A stretch of 64,000 nucleotides of DNA, from NCBI GenBank assembly GCA_015863185.1, contig JACBXP010000003.1:1-64000 (forward strand), in the 5' to 3' direction. Under the pieces are notes generated by a model. The model made no database searches and was not told where the DNA came from. It worked only from the letters and a program-made list of their open reading frames with translations. Each line of letters opens with the position of its first letter. Position 1 is the first letter of the stretch. Shown piece by piece: positions 46,801 through 54,721 of this stretch. This DNA comes from Aerococcaceae bacterium DSM 111020 (GTDB lineage: Bacteria; Bacillota; Bacilli; Lactobacillales; Aerococcaceae). The translations under genes and the position numbers were made by a program.

Positions 46801-47353
46801 GATAACTTTCTTCTAAATTATCCATATCTTTGACGACACGCATTCCCTTGCCGCCCCCACCATTCACTGCTTTGATCATAATAGGAAGGCCATTTTTTGA
46901 GACAAATTCCTTTAACTGATCGAAAGTGTCAATGGTCCCTTCACTACCTGGAATAACTGGTAATCCCGCATCGATTGCTGTTTCACGTGCACTCGTTTTA
47001 TCTCCAAACATCTCCAGATGGCGTAGGTCAGGACCAATGAATTTGATGCCCTCTTCAGCACATCGTTTAGCAAATAATCGGTTCTCACTTAAGAATCCAT
47101 AGCCAGGATGAATGGCATCAACTTGTTTATCTTTCGCTAATTTGATAATTCCTTCAATGCCTAAATAAGCTTCAACAGGACCTAATCCTTCTCCAATTAA
47201 ATAAGATTCGTCAGCTTTTTGACGATGCAAAGCTCCAATATCTTCATTAGCATAAATAGCAACAGTTTGGATTCCTAATTCTTGACACGCACGGATGATC
47301 CGAATCGCTATTTCACCACGATTAGCAATTAAAACTTTGTTTATTTTGTTCAC
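43856..47353 (-). CDS. pyc: pyruvate carboxylase
   Basis: 1165-residue biotin enzyme making oxaloacetate from pyruvate and bicarbonate with ATP. In order: biotin carboxylase (residues 1-460, KVLIANRGEIAIRI, GGGGKGMRVV), carboxyltransferase (about 530-800, TDTTLRDAHQS), a tetramerisation domain, and the biotin carrier with modified Lys1130 in TEAMKMETA. Starts at GTG 47353 with AAGGTGATG upstream. Co-directional with a nuclease gene 9 bp upstream and capA downstream. Oxaloacetate supplies aspartate, which PurC also uses. Confidence 0.97.
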   Translation of the reverse strand: MNKINKVLIANRGEIAIRIIRACQELGIQTVAIYANEDIGALHRQKADESYLIGEGLGPVEAYLGIEGIIKLAKDKQVDAIHPGYGFLSENRLFAKRCAEEGIKFIGPDLRHLEMFGDKTSARETAIDAGLPVIPGSEGTIDTFDQLKEFVSKNGLPIMIKAVNGGGGKGMRVVKDMDNLEESYRLAKSEAKTSFGDDAIYAERYIDHPKHIEVQILGDEHGNIVHLYERDCSIQRRHQKVVEVAPSFNLSNTMRQQLTDASLQLMEHISYVNAGTVEFLVSEDAFYFIEVNPRVQVEHTITELITGIDIVKTQILIADGESLFDEEIGMPQQEDIPMNGYAIQSRVTTENPANNFAPDSGTIVGYHSPGGAGIRLDAGDAYGGGVIQPYYDSLLVKISTYASTKKGTIEKMRRALKELRIVGVKTNTRYLLNIIENPDFQTGNYDTTFIDTHSELFNFLEPRNRGTKLLHYIANISVNGFPGIDNNDMPVFSPRSIPEIVGHDYRFHAESVNEHGKQWHVIDKNQATFKQILDQSGPEAVVKQIQKEKDALITDTTLRDAHQSVLTTRLRTNDMMHVAPFINQQLNEYFSLEMWGGATYDVAYNFLKESPWDRLIALRNAIPDILFQMLLRASNAVGYTNYPDNVVKRFINQAAKDGIDVFRIFDSLNWIEAMKFPIESALETGKLVEGTICYTGDILNPQRSDLYTLDYYVKLAQEIQSLGVHTLAIKDMSGILKPEAAYQLISALKEEITIPIHLHTHDTSGNGITTYSRAIDAGVDIIDTANAALSGQNSQPDANALYYAREGTERSIKVNLDANDALSDYFKETRQYYKPFESDLTTNWTKVYEYEMPGGQYSNLKLQASSLGLGDRYDEVLSMYHRVNLLFGDIVKVTPSSKVVGDMAIFMVQNDLDETSVIEEGATLDFPDSVVQFFKGDIGQPAGGMNKALQKVVLKDIQPYEERPGDLLPDYDFDKGAKEIEPLVYNEVHERHLLSNALYPKVFKEYLSFIEEFGKIDILETPVFFYGMKPHEKIIVTLEPGKALWIELTSIGELDQEGNRVVYFKLNGIPESVKVQDQHVEATIVRRQKADRANANHIGAQMPGKIYSIDVKVGDQVKQNQILMVTEAMKMETAIRAPKDGTIQSINANVGDTIETGDLLIEFEE

Positions 47354-47362
47354 TTCATCACC

Positions 47363-47962
47363 TTATTTCCAAATATTTAATTCAGCCTGCTTAGCTTGTT
47401 CTTCCGATCGTCGTAATAACTGTTCATAGGAGTTATTTGGTGGGTTAATATATCGTACAGTTGCTAGACCTTGACTCACTAATTCTTCTAAGATGAGTGT
47501 CTCGTCTGAATAGACATATCCTAGCACCCTTCCATAATGATCCGTAACTGGTCCGACATCTAATTCCAAATAAACTTGATTCGCCTTATTCAATAATGAT
47601 TGATTCATATCTCGTGCTTCTAAAGCGTAAGGTTCACTAGAATGAACATCCGAATGATCAATTTCCGGTGCATTAATCATCAAATAGCGAATCTTGATGC
47701 GTTCTCCAAATAATTTGGCATCAATCGTATCTCCATCAACAACCCGGTCGATTTCAATCGGAAGCAATGTCAGTTTAGGAAGAATCTCCATATTCGTTCC
47801 ATCAAACTCTTTAGCTAATTGCTCATACTCCGTGGTGTCAATAGTCATTGATGATTGATCAGACTGCATCAAATCCGGGAAGAAAACAACGAGTGCTACA
47901 ACAGCAATTACTGAAATAATTGAAGAAGCATGATTTCTTTTTGATGGATTATTTTTTGTCAT
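47363..47962 (-). CDS. nuc: thermonuclease (SNase family)
   Basis: 199 residues with an N-terminal membrane anchor or uncleaved signal (about 15-33) and a staphylococcal-nuclease OB fold. DRVVDGDTIDA, a basic RIKIRYLMINAPEID loop (active Arg and calcium-site Asp/Glu), EARDMNQSLLN, and DHYGRVLGYVY with the second catalytic Arg. A calcium-dependent extracellular or surface nuclease. Likely cotranscribed with pyc and capA (short gaps, one direction). Confidence 0.9.
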   Translation of the reverse strand: MTKNNPSKRNHASSIISVIAVVALVVFFPDLMQSDQSSMTIDTTEYEQLAKEFDGTNMEILPKLTLLPIEIDRVVDGDTIDAKLFGERIKIRYLMINAPEIDHSDVHSSEPYALEARDMNQSLLNKANQVYLELDVGPVTDHYGRVLGYVYSDETLILEELVSQGLATVRYINPPNNSYEQLLRRSEEQAKQAELNIWK

Positions 47963-48042
47963 AAGAAACGGGCTCCTTATTAAAATTTAATAATTAGATT
48001 ATATCATAATCTCACTAAACTTTTCGATGTTCTTAATAAAAT

Positions 48043-48070
48043 AAAAAAAGAACGCAATCATTGCGCTCTT
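48043..48070 (-). terminator. terminator of the PTS IIB gene
   Basis: AAGA-CGCAAT / ATTGCG-TCTT, with one mismatch, then Ts on the minus strand. It overlaps the last two bases of the stop region. Confidence 0.8.
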
Positions 48071-48545
48071 AAATAAATTTATCTAGAGGGGTTGGTTCAA
48101 GGTCAGGATCAGAATTAATAAAAACAGGCGTCCCTGATTTTTCGATTGCCAATAATGATGCGATTTCTTCATCCGTTAAAGCAACAGAATGATTAATCCG
48201 TTTTTTCCCATTCTTTATAGGAAGACTACTAATAACAATATTATTTAAATCGACTCCAGCCTCAACCACTTTAACTAAATCATCAATGCTGTCAAATATG
48301 ACAAGAGAATTTTTATCTTTTTGATTAATTAAAGGCAGCTTTGTTATTGCTCGTTCAATCGAGTAATACCGTGCGGTAATCGTATCAATAATTTGCATAT
48401 CCATTAAGCCTTGTCGTAGTTTATCAGTTGACAAGGCATCATCAACGATAATCACCAGTTCACTATCTGTAGCACTACACCAACGCAATCCGATCTCGCC
48501 ATGAATAAATTGATTATCGACTAAACCTAACGCAATCCCTGACAT
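48069..48545 (-). CDS. orphan PTS EIIB, mannose/sorbose family
   Basis: About 158 residues matching the IIB domain of mannose-class PTS. The family motif RIDxRLIHGQV is replaced by LVDNQFIHGEI, keeping the phosphorylated His (about residue 15) and the later Trp. ARYYSIERAITKL and VIFDSIDDLVKVVEAGVDL align with the rest of the domain. No IIA, IIC or IID genes are next to it. ATG 48545 is best spaced from AAAGGA. It may serve as a regulatory phospho-sensor or donate phosphate to a IIC/IID pair elsewhere. Confidence 0.78.
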   Translation of the reverse strand: MSGIALGLVDNQFIHGEIGLRWCSATDSELVIIVDDALSTDKLRQGLMDMQIIDTITARYYSIERAITKLPLINQKDKNSLVIFDSIDDLVKVVEAGVDLNNIVISSLPIKNGKKRINHSVALTDEEIASLLAIEKSGTPVFINSDPDLEPTPLDKFI

Positions 48546-48718
48546 AAAGCCCATCCTTTCTCGTACAATGTCTTATATTGTATCTAAATGATTTTATATT
48601 TCAACCATTTTAATGACAAAAAAGCAAAATAATCAAATCTCATTTACTTTTAATATATATAAGGTATAATAATAAAAAAGATACATCGTTTTTTAATATT
48701 GATAAGAAAGGAAAAGTT

Positions 48719-49912
48719 ATGTTTCAGACTACTTCTAATCAACAGTCTTCTGCGCATTTTTTGAAAGAATATATCATTCCAAATAAATTTCAACGTTATC
48801 GTCAAACTTTAATCATCAATAAAAACACGACTGAAACATTGTTTCAGTTTGAACAACAAGTGCATCTTGCTTCTATTAGTGGCTTGGGACTACTCATTAC
48901 AACGGATGACCCAAATAAATTAAACCATTATCAGTATCATGTTCTCACCGAAAATATTATCTTGCCCAAAAAGATGTACTTTAATGTGATTGCTCTAGCA
49001 AATATTTGTCATATTAATTTGACTCCCTTTGGTTCGGCAAAACCAAAATTATTGCCAACCACTAAACAAATCATTAATCCCAAAGTTCAACCACTATTTG
49101 TTATTCACCAAATGTACACCATGTCAGTGAATGAAGTAACTATTGGCGATACGTTAAAATTAACAACGAGTGAAGAATATCGGATGATTATTGTAGATCA
49201 TCATGAAGTTATTTTAACATTGAATAAGAAGAAGATTCGCTTAAAAGAAAATGACTGTCTTATTATCGAACCTAAACAAAATTATACAATTCATGGCGAA
49301 ACTTTAGGCACTGCTCGATTATTAACCATTTACTTTTCGGTTGAAAATTTACCACATCATTTTACGCATCAACCTTTGCAATTATCTCACCGTGTTCAAA
49401 GACGTTTGGCTGATTTTGTTGATTTGGTTGACCATTCTCAATTATCGAATCAAATGTCGGATTTATTTAGTGATAAAATTATTAACTATTTCCAAGGTAT
49501 CATTATCGATTTATTGGATACCAATTTTTCCGAAGATTCCGAAGCATTGACCGTTCAGCCACATCATACGCCTCGAAGATTGAATCAAGATGATGATTTA
49601 TTTAAACAAATGATTGAATACATCGATAATCATATCGAAGAAGATATAAAAGTCAGCGAGTTGGTTTCTGAATTTAATATTTCTCGATCGACAATTCAAA
49701 ATTTATTCCAAAGTTACTTAGAACAAACGCCGAAACAATACATTAATGCTCTGAGATTAAATCGAAGTAAACAACTTATACGGGAATCATCCCTTTCATT
49801 AACAGAAATTGCCGAACAGTTAAATTTTGGTACGATTCAATATTTTTCCCGTGCTTTTAAAAATGAGTTCGGCATTACTCCGTCTCAATATTCTAAGTCA
49901 ATTATTCCATAA
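48719..49912 (+). CDS. AraC-family transcriptional regulator
   Basis: 397 residues. The N-terminal about 270 residues form a cupin-like/other sensor part (IDDFL-like strands and a cupin motif around residues 145-200). The C-terminal AraC DNA-binding domain has two helix-turn-helix motifs: VSELVSEFNISRSTIQNLFQ and LTEIAEQLNFGTIQYFSRAF, and ends FGITPSQYSKS. A -10 box TATAAT is at 48668-48673. Target genes are not evident; the neighbouring trp transporter runs convergently. Ended by a strong shared terminator. Confidence 0.88.
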   Translation: MFQTTSNQQSSAHFLKEYIIPNKFQRYRQTLIINKNTTETLFQFEQQVHLASISGLGLLITTDDPNKLNHYQYHVLTENIILPKKMYFNVIALANICHINLTPFGSAKPKLLPTTKQIINPKVQPLFVIHQMYTMSVNEVTIGDTLKLTTSEEYRMIIVDHHEVILTLNKKKIRLKENDCLIIEPKQNYTIHGETLGTARLLTIYFSVENLPHHFTHQPLQLSHRVQRRLADFVDLVDHSQLSNQMSDLFSDKIINYFQGIIIDLLDTNFSEDSEALTVQPHHTPRRLNQDDDLFKQMIEYIDNHIEEDIKVSELVSEFNISRSTIQNLFQSYLEQTPKQYINALRLNRSKQLIRESSLSLTEIAEQLNFGTIQYFSRAFKNEFGITPSQYSKSIIP

Positions 49913-49922
49913 TAATACAATA

Positions 49923-49970
49923 CCCCGTTTAATGAATGAGAACTTCTCATTCATTAAACGGGGATTCTTT
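49923..49970. terminator. strong bidirectional terminator between the AraC gene and trpZ
   Basis: About 18-20 bp of perfect stem, CCCCGTTTAATGAATGAG / CTCATTCATTAAACGGGG, with TTCTTTTT on the right. Confidence 0.93.
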
Positions 49971-50738
49971 TTAAATAATTAAATCTTCCATATACTGATA
50001 TAAATCTCCAGAAGAAAGAGTCTGGATTGTTTCCTGATCATAAATTTTGATGATTTGACCATGATGCATCAAAATAATGCGGTCGCTATAAGTGAGAGCA
50101 TCTTGAAGATGATGCGTGATCATCAAAGTTGTTAATTGTTGTTCTCTCACCATCTCTTGTGTTGTTTCCATCACTTGCTTAGCCGTTCTCGGGTCTAAGG
50201 CTGCGGTATGTTCATCTAACAATAACAAATCTGGGCGCTGCATTGTCGCCATCAATAAAGATATGATTTGTCTCTGTCCACCGGAAAGATTTTCAATTGG
50301 AATATCTAAGCGATCTTCCAAATTTAAATAGAATTTTTGGACAAAGTCTTGCATTTGCTGATAATTCTCATCGGTCAATGATTTTGAGAATCCACGAATC
50401 GTGCCTCTTTTTTTAGCGAGCATAAGATTTTCAAAAACGGTCATTCTAGGAGCTGTGCCCATCGAAGGGTCTTGAAAGACACGACCAATATATTTCGCAA
50501 TCTCAACTTGATCAAGTCCCTGAATGGGTTTATCTGCCAATAAAATTTCGCCTGTATCAATTTGAATACTTCCTGTTAGCGCATTAAGTAGCGTCGACTT
50601 CCCAGCACCATTGGTTCCGATAATACCAATGACTTCTCCTTCTTCAACCGTTAGATTGATATTATTGAGAACATGAACGGCTTCACCTGTCTTTCTCTGA
50701 AAGGTTTTGTTAACATTATTTAATTGTAATTGTGCCAT
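49971..50738 (-). CDS. trpZ: ABC transporter ATPase, tryptophan/tyrosine type
   Basis: About 255 residues, complete nucleotide-binding domain: Walker A GTNGAGKST, Q-loop RVFQDPSMG, signature LSGGQRQ, Walker B LLLLDEHTA, and the H-loop ITHHLQDAL. ATG 50738 is chosen because GGAGG lies just before it; the upstream ATG is within that site. It adjoins the permease gene by one base. Part of a three-gene uptake system, with the permease and binding protein related to streptococcal TrpXYZ. Confidence 0.9.
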   Translation of the reverse strand: MAQLQLNNVNKTFQRKTGEAVHVLNNINLTVEEGEVIGIIGTNGAGKSTLLNALTGSIQIDTGEILLADKPIQGLDQVEIAKYIGRVFQDPSMGTAPRMTVFENLMLAKKRGTIRGFSKSLTDENYQQMQDFVQKFYLNLEDRLDIPIENLSGGQRQIISLLMATMQRPDLLLLDEHTAALDPRTAKQVMETTQEMVREQQLTTLMITHHLQDALTYSDRIILMHHGQIIKIYDQETIQTLSSGDLYQYMEDLII

Positions 50739-50739
50739 C

Positions 50740-51639
50740 TTACCCTCCATTTCTAACAGTCATCTTCTGACGCCGATTCTGCATCAATGCAGTAAATTTA
50801 GGAAAAGCCAAGAATATTGTTAATACGATTGCAGAAATCAATTTAAAGTCGTTCGGATCTAAGCCTAATCTGAGTACAAAAACCAATATTAATCGATAAA
50901 TAATGGCGCCCAATATAATTGACATGAAACGTTTAGTTAAGGTCAGTTCTCGTCTAATAAGAACTTCACCAATTACAATCGATGCCATCGCAACGACCAC
51001 AGTCCCAGTTCCCATTGACACATCACTGAAACCATTATTTTGAGCGATCAGCGAACCACTTAAAGCAATCAGCCCATTAGCAATCATTAGTGCAATACGT
51101 GTTATTTTCTTTGTTTTTATGCCGAGTGAAATAGCCATAATCGGATTATCTCCCGCTGCAATCAAAGCTTGACCAAAATCAGTTTGAAAGAAATATGTTA
51201 AGCAAAGAATAATGATTCCTACGAATACAATTCCTACTACAGCATCTAAAACAAGTCCATCCGAAATAAATTCTGATAGAACTGAAAAGATTGTTTCACT
51301 TCCTCTAAAACTGGCATTTGGTTTACCCATAATTCGTAAATTAACAGAATATAAAGCAGTCATCGTGATAATACTGGATAGTAGACCCGGTATATCGAGG
51401 ACAGTTGTTAGAAAACCTGTTATAAAACCAGCAATCACCCCACCAAAAATAGCGATGATCGTAGCTAGAAACGGGTTCATTCCCTGGGCCATTAACGTGA
51501 CAGAAATGGCTGCTCCCAATGTAAAGGAGGCCTCACTTGTAAGATCGGCAAAACGTAAAATCCGAAAGCTGATATAAAGTCCCAGACCCATGATTCCCCA
51601 TAAGAAACCTTCTGTTAGGGCCCCTAAATAAATTGTCAT
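50740..51639 (-). CDS. trpY: ABC transporter permease, tryptophan/tyrosine type
   Basis: 299 residues, 8-9 membrane helices, of the branched-chain amino-acid-like permease group (PF02653 type): GFLWGIMGLGLYISFRILRF, TLGAAISVTLM, SDVSMGTGTVVVAMASIVIG near the coupling region. Homologous to TrpY of streptococci. Follows trpX with a 2-bp gap and precedes trpZ by one base, so the three genes form one operon under the trp attenuator. Confidence 0.88.
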   Translation of the reverse strand: MTIYLGALTEGFLWGIMGLGLYISFRILRFADLTSEASFTLGAAISVTLMAQGMNPFLATIIAIFGGVIAGFITGFLTTVLDIPGLLSSIITMTALYSVNLRIMGKPNASFRGSETIFSVLSEFISDGLVLDAVVGIVFVGIIILCLTYFFQTDFGQALIAAGDNPIMAISLGIKTKKITRIALMIANGLIALSGSLIAQNNGFSDVSMGTGTVVVAMASIVIGEVLIRRELTLTKRFMSIILGAIIYRLILVFVLRLGLDPNDFKLISAIVLTIFLAFPKFTALMQNRRQKMTVRNGG

Positions 51640-51641
51640 AA

Positions 51642-52619
51642 TTACTCAGCCTCTATCAAGGTTGCTTCTTTAGCAACAGTGTCAGGTAATTCAATTTCCA
51701 AAGTTTCTAATGTTTCAGGGTTAATTAACGTTTGTAATTCTTCAACAAATTGAACAGGAATATCTTGAGGTTCTTTTCCATCAATGATTTCTTTGGCTAA
51801 AATCCCTGCTTGATAACCAATTTGTTTTTGATCAATCGCAACCCCTCCGAGAGCTCCTTGGCTAATCATTAATTCAATAGTAGAAAATACCGGAATATTT
51901 GCTGCATCAGATTCATTTAATAAGGTTTCAAATGAGCTCGCAATATTATTATCCGCACCAATGAATAAAGCGTCTACTTGTTGAGCTAAATTTCCAGCAA
52001 CCATTTGAATATCAAGTGCCGAAGATATTCCTTCGATTTGCGTTGCAAACCCTAATTCTTCTGCTGCTTTAGCAGCCGCTTCTACCTCTAATTGGCTGTT
52101 ATCTTCATTTGTTGTATATAAGAAACCAATTTTCTTCGCTTCAGGTAAAATCTCTTGAACTAATTCGAATTGAACATCCAATGGCATCTGATCGGATACA
52201 CCTGTAATATTAGCCCCCGGTTCTTCAATGGAATCGACTAATTTTGCCCCTACGGGATCGGTCACTCCTGATAACATTACAGGAATTGAGTCGGTAGCAT
52301 TTTGAAAGGCTTGAGCAACCGGTGTCGTAATGGCAAAAATAATGTCCGGTTGTTCAGACACAACTTGTTGGGCTATTGTATTAAGTAAATTAATATCCCC
52401 TTCAGCATTTTGTGAGTTAACTTCTAAATTATCCCCTTCTTTGTAGCCAATTTCTGATAGACCTTCGATTACACCATCATGAATTTCATCCAGAGATGGA
52501 TGGGACACTAATTGGACAATAGCCACGGATAAATGATCTTCTTGAGCGACGATTGGTTGAAACGGAATAACGGTTAATGTAATAATCAGTGTTAAAACGG
52601 TTGTGATAAATTTTTTCAT
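51642..52619 (-). CDS. trpX: ABC transporter substrate-binding protein, tryptophan/tyrosine type
   Basis: 325 residues with an N-terminal signal peptide (1-26, ending PIVAQE) but no lipobox Cys, so it may remain anchored by the signal or be released. The mature part is the ABC_sub_bind fold (PF04392-like): SVAIVQLVSHPSLDEIHDGV, AITTPVAQAFQNATDSIPVM, LSGVTDPVGAKLVD, AEELGFATQ. The leader upstream contains two tandem Trp codons and a terminator, direct support for tryptophan as the ligand. First gene of the operon, RBS AAAGGAG. Confidence 0.9.
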   Translation of the reverse strand: MKKFITTVLTLIITLTVIPFQPIVAQEDHLSVAIVQLVSHPSLDEIHDGVIEGLSEIGYKEGDNLEVNSQNAEGDINLLNTIAQQVVSEQPDIIFAITTPVAQAFQNATDSIPVMLSGVTDPVGAKLVDSIEEPGANITGVSDQMPLDVQFELVQEILPEAKKIGFLYTTNEDNSQLEVEAAAKAAEELGFATQIEGISSALDIQMVAGNLAQQVDALFIGADNNIASSFETLLNESDAANIPVFSTIELMISQGALGGVAIDQKQIGYQAGILAKEIIDGKEPQDIPVQFVEELQTLINPETLETLEIELPDTVAKEATLIEAE

Positions 52620-52640
52620 TATTATTCTCCTTTATAAAAG

Positions 52641-52675
52641 CAAAAAAACCGAGACACAAACTATGTGTGTCTCGG
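52641..52675 (-). terminator. attenuator terminator of the trpXYZ operon
   Basis: CCGAGACACA and TGTGTCTCGG form a perfect 10-bp stem (loop CATAGTT) followed by seven Ts, only about 20 bp before the trpX ribosome site, so it must be regulated. Confidence 0.95.
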
Positions 52676-52800
52676 AAAAAGAAAGCACCACATAGTCTGT
52701 AGAGATCTATGTGGTAGTAAAATGGGAAGCCACATAGATACAACTGTTCGCTAAAACGGCTGTATCCATGGAAATATCCACGATTACAACCTCATCTATG
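52649..52800 (-). promoter_or_regulatory. trp attenuator with five mutually complementary segments
   Basis: Going 5' to 3' on the minus strand: segment 1 CATAGAT (52800-52794, directly after the second Trp codon), 2 ATCTATGTGG (52739-52730), 3 CCACATAGAT (52714-52705), 4 ACTATGTGG (52696-52688) and 5 CACATAGT (52667-52660, in the terminator loop and 5' arm). Pairs 1:2 and 3:4 leave the terminator free. Pairs 2:3 and 4:5 break it. A ribosome stalled at Trp would cover segment 1, so 2:3 and 4:5 form and transcription continues. Confidence 0.85.
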
Positions 52801-52845
52801 CCAGCTTTGCCAGATATTATTAAATGTGTATAATTGTGAATGCAT
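52792..52845 (-). CDS. trpL: trp operon leader peptide
   Basis: A 17-residue open frame MHSQLYTFNNIWQSWHR with Trp at positions 12 and 15 and TGA right after. AAAGGAG is 9 nt upstream of the ATG. The second Trp codon is followed at once by the first segment of the attenuator. The peptide itself probably has no function beyond sensing charged tRNA-Trp. Too short for standard gene finders. Confidence 0.85.
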   Translation of the reverse strand: MHSQLYTFNNIWQSWHR

Positions 52846-52877
52846 TTACAATGGCTCCTTTCAAATATGTTAAACCA

Positions 52878-52906
52878 ATGTTAACAAGATTAAAAATAAA
52901 TGTCAA
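52878..52906 (-). promoter_or_regulatory. promoter of the trp leader
   Basis: Minus strand: consensus -35 TTGACA (52906-52901), 17-bp spacer, -10 TAACAT (52883-52878), start about 52871. It places the leader ATG about 25 nt into the transcript, right for a short leader peptide. Confidence 0.8.
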
Positions 52907-52991
52907 CAAAAGATTGAAAATTAAATTTTATTTATGAATATTTAGACCGTAAATAACTTTGGTATCATTAAAACTGAAATTTAGTGTGTTA

Positions 52992-53819
52992 TTACGAATT
53001 TAATTTATTTCTGAATTCTTCTAAGAAATTTGGCCAATCTGTTTGAATCACATCAATATTGAATGAGAGTATTTCTTTCCAAACTTCTTCTCCCCTATGC
53101 AATAAAGCATTACTATCATTTAAATTGCCAAACAATTCATGATGTTTTCCTAAATGTACCGCATTAGCGATAGTCAACAATCCTAAGTCATCAATATAAT
53201 TTAATGTTGCCTCGTGAAATAGAGGATTTTTCTTAAGTGAATCAGCAACAAGTTCTACTCCAACAAAATTGATATTTTTAAAAGAGTGAACGTGTCTAAT
53301 ATCACTTGGTTCTTTAGCAATCACGACATAGGGTATCTTAAAGGATAATTCATTTAATATGTTTAGAAACTTTTCATTGGCAGGTGATTTGATAATAAGT
53401 TGATTTACTTTGCCTGATTTTTCAATCAATTCAAAGAAATGAGGATCTTCCCAATATTCCCAGCTACGATCAATATTAATAATATAATTTTCAGGTAACC
53501 ATGTTAAAAAATCATCCAAAGTTTCAACTTTATAACCTGACTCTTCTCCGACAGAATTAAACATATCCCGCCCTTCTATCTCATAAGTTGAGAGCAAATT
53601 AAAATTAATATCAACACCTAATAGAGTTCGTTCATTACCATCATGAAATAAATAATAGATGCCATCTGAAGTACGACAAATATCAATTTCTATGATATCA
53701 GCTCCTGATTGTTGAGCTAGTTGAGCGGATTGGCGTGTATTTTGAATAATATTACCACCCCAGAAACCACGATGACTCATAATTAAAAAAGGTTGATTCT
53801 TTAAATGGTTGTTTTTCAT
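52992..53819 (-). CDS. glycerophosphodiester phosphodiesterase-like protein
   Basis: 275 residues, GDPD TIM barrel: catalytic SHRGFWGG (His16), metal-site EID at Glu44/Asp46 and the second catalytic His59 in LFHDGNE. The usual Glu in the ENT motif is Gln26 (IQNT), so metal binding may be weakened. No signal peptide, so it is cytosolic and could cleave imported glycerophosphodiesters. It directly follows an ABC importer (12 bp to the second permease), the layout of UgpQ with UgpBAEC. Confidence 0.85.
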   Translation of the reverse strand: MKNNHLKNQPFLIMSHRGFWGGNIIQNTRQSAQLAQQSGADIIEIDICRTSDGIYYLFHDGNERTLLGVDINFNLLSTYEIEGRDMFNSVGEESGYKVETLDDFLTWLPENYIINIDRSWEYWEDPHFFELIEKSGKVNQLIIKSPANEKFLNILNELSFKIPYVVIAKEPSDIRHVHSFKNINFVGVELVADSLKKNPLFHEATLNYIDDLGLLTIANAVHLGKHHELFGNLNDSNALLHRGEEVWKEILSFNIDVIQTDWPNFLEEFRNKLNS

Positions 53820-53830
53820 AAAAGTCCTCT

Positions 53831-54721
53831 CTATTGAATTCCGCCCTGTCTTTCACTTATTTTAGTGCCTCTTCCATATAAAAAATACATAATTAATGTG
53901 GAAATAATCATCAGTAGTACTGAATACACTAAGTTTATTGCTTTGGCATTTATATTCGCATTAGGATCAGCTGCTAAACGAATAACAATTCCTAATGTAG
54001 GATAATTAGGATGATACAAGAATGCGGATAAATCATAATCAGCTAATTTACCGTTAAAATTAAGTGCAATCAAAGCTAAGGCTGTAAGTAATAAAGCCGG
54101 TATGACAACTTTACTAAATGTTCTTATGGAAGAAGCACCCAGAATACGTGAGGCATCTTTCAAATTATTATCAAAAGAATAATATGCAGATTTAATATAA
54201 GGTAAAGTCGTTGGTAACATGGTAATCATATATGCAACTGGAAGCGGCCAGAGTGCTCCAATAACCGAATTACCAAATATTAATGGATGTGGCACAGCAT
54301 AGCCAATGATTAACCCTAAAGCAATAAATAAGGCCGGCAACAACCATGGAATATAGTAAATAAATTCGATGATCTGTACAAATTTATTGTCTTTATTAGT
54401 AATGACCCATCTAGCAAGTAATAACATAAATAAAACAGCAACAATTGAAGCCAAAGCTGAAAAAACAATACTCGTTACGAATGGTTGATAATTATTTGGG
54501 TTATTTAAGATTGAACGATAATGTTCAAATGTAAAATTACTGAAGGACAGCGTGTTCGTTGCAATCCCTTCTGTGTTCATGAAAGAAAAAAGAATGACTA
54601 ATATGACAGGTGTAGCATAGATAAAGCCAAGTATATAAGACAAAAGATGAACAATTGTATTGATAATTGGATTTTCAATTTTTTGTTTTTTAATGGTCGT
54701 TTTCGTTTTAGAAATAGACAT
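53831..54721 (-). CDS. ABC transporter permease (second membrane subunit)
   Basis: About 296 residues with 6 membrane helices and the binding-protein-dependent EAA-like loop (LKDASRILGASSIRTFSKVV). Similar to PotC/FbpB-type permeases. ATG 54721 chosen for GAGGA just upstream; it overlaps the first permease gene by 14 bp. The matching ATPase gene is broken, so the system may be inactive or borrow an ATPase. Confidence 0.87.
   Translation of the reverse strand: MSISKTKTTIKKQKIENPIINTIVHLLSYILGFIYATPVILVILFSFMNTEGIATNTLSFSNFTFEHYRSILNNPNNYQPFVTSIVFSALASIVAVLFMLLLARWVITNKDNKFVQIIEFIYYIPWLLPALFIALGLIIGYAVPHPLIFGNSVIGALWPLPVAYMITMLPTTLPYIKSAYYSFDNNLKDASRILGASSIRTFSKVVIPALLLTALALIALNFNGKLADYDLSAFLYHPNYPTLGIVIRLAADPNANINAKAINLVYSVLLMIISTLIMYFLYGRGTKISERQGGIQ

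Noticed and set aside
52486-52743. Tyr- and Phe-rich minus-strand frame running through the trp attenuator into trpX
   Set aside because: It starts at a TTG without a ribosome site and is out of frame with trpX; the shorter Trp leader upstream explains the region better.
52620-52870. T-box riboswitch before trpX
   Set aside because: No T-box sequence (TGGNACCGCG) or specifier-loop signature could be found; the leader peptide model fits instead.
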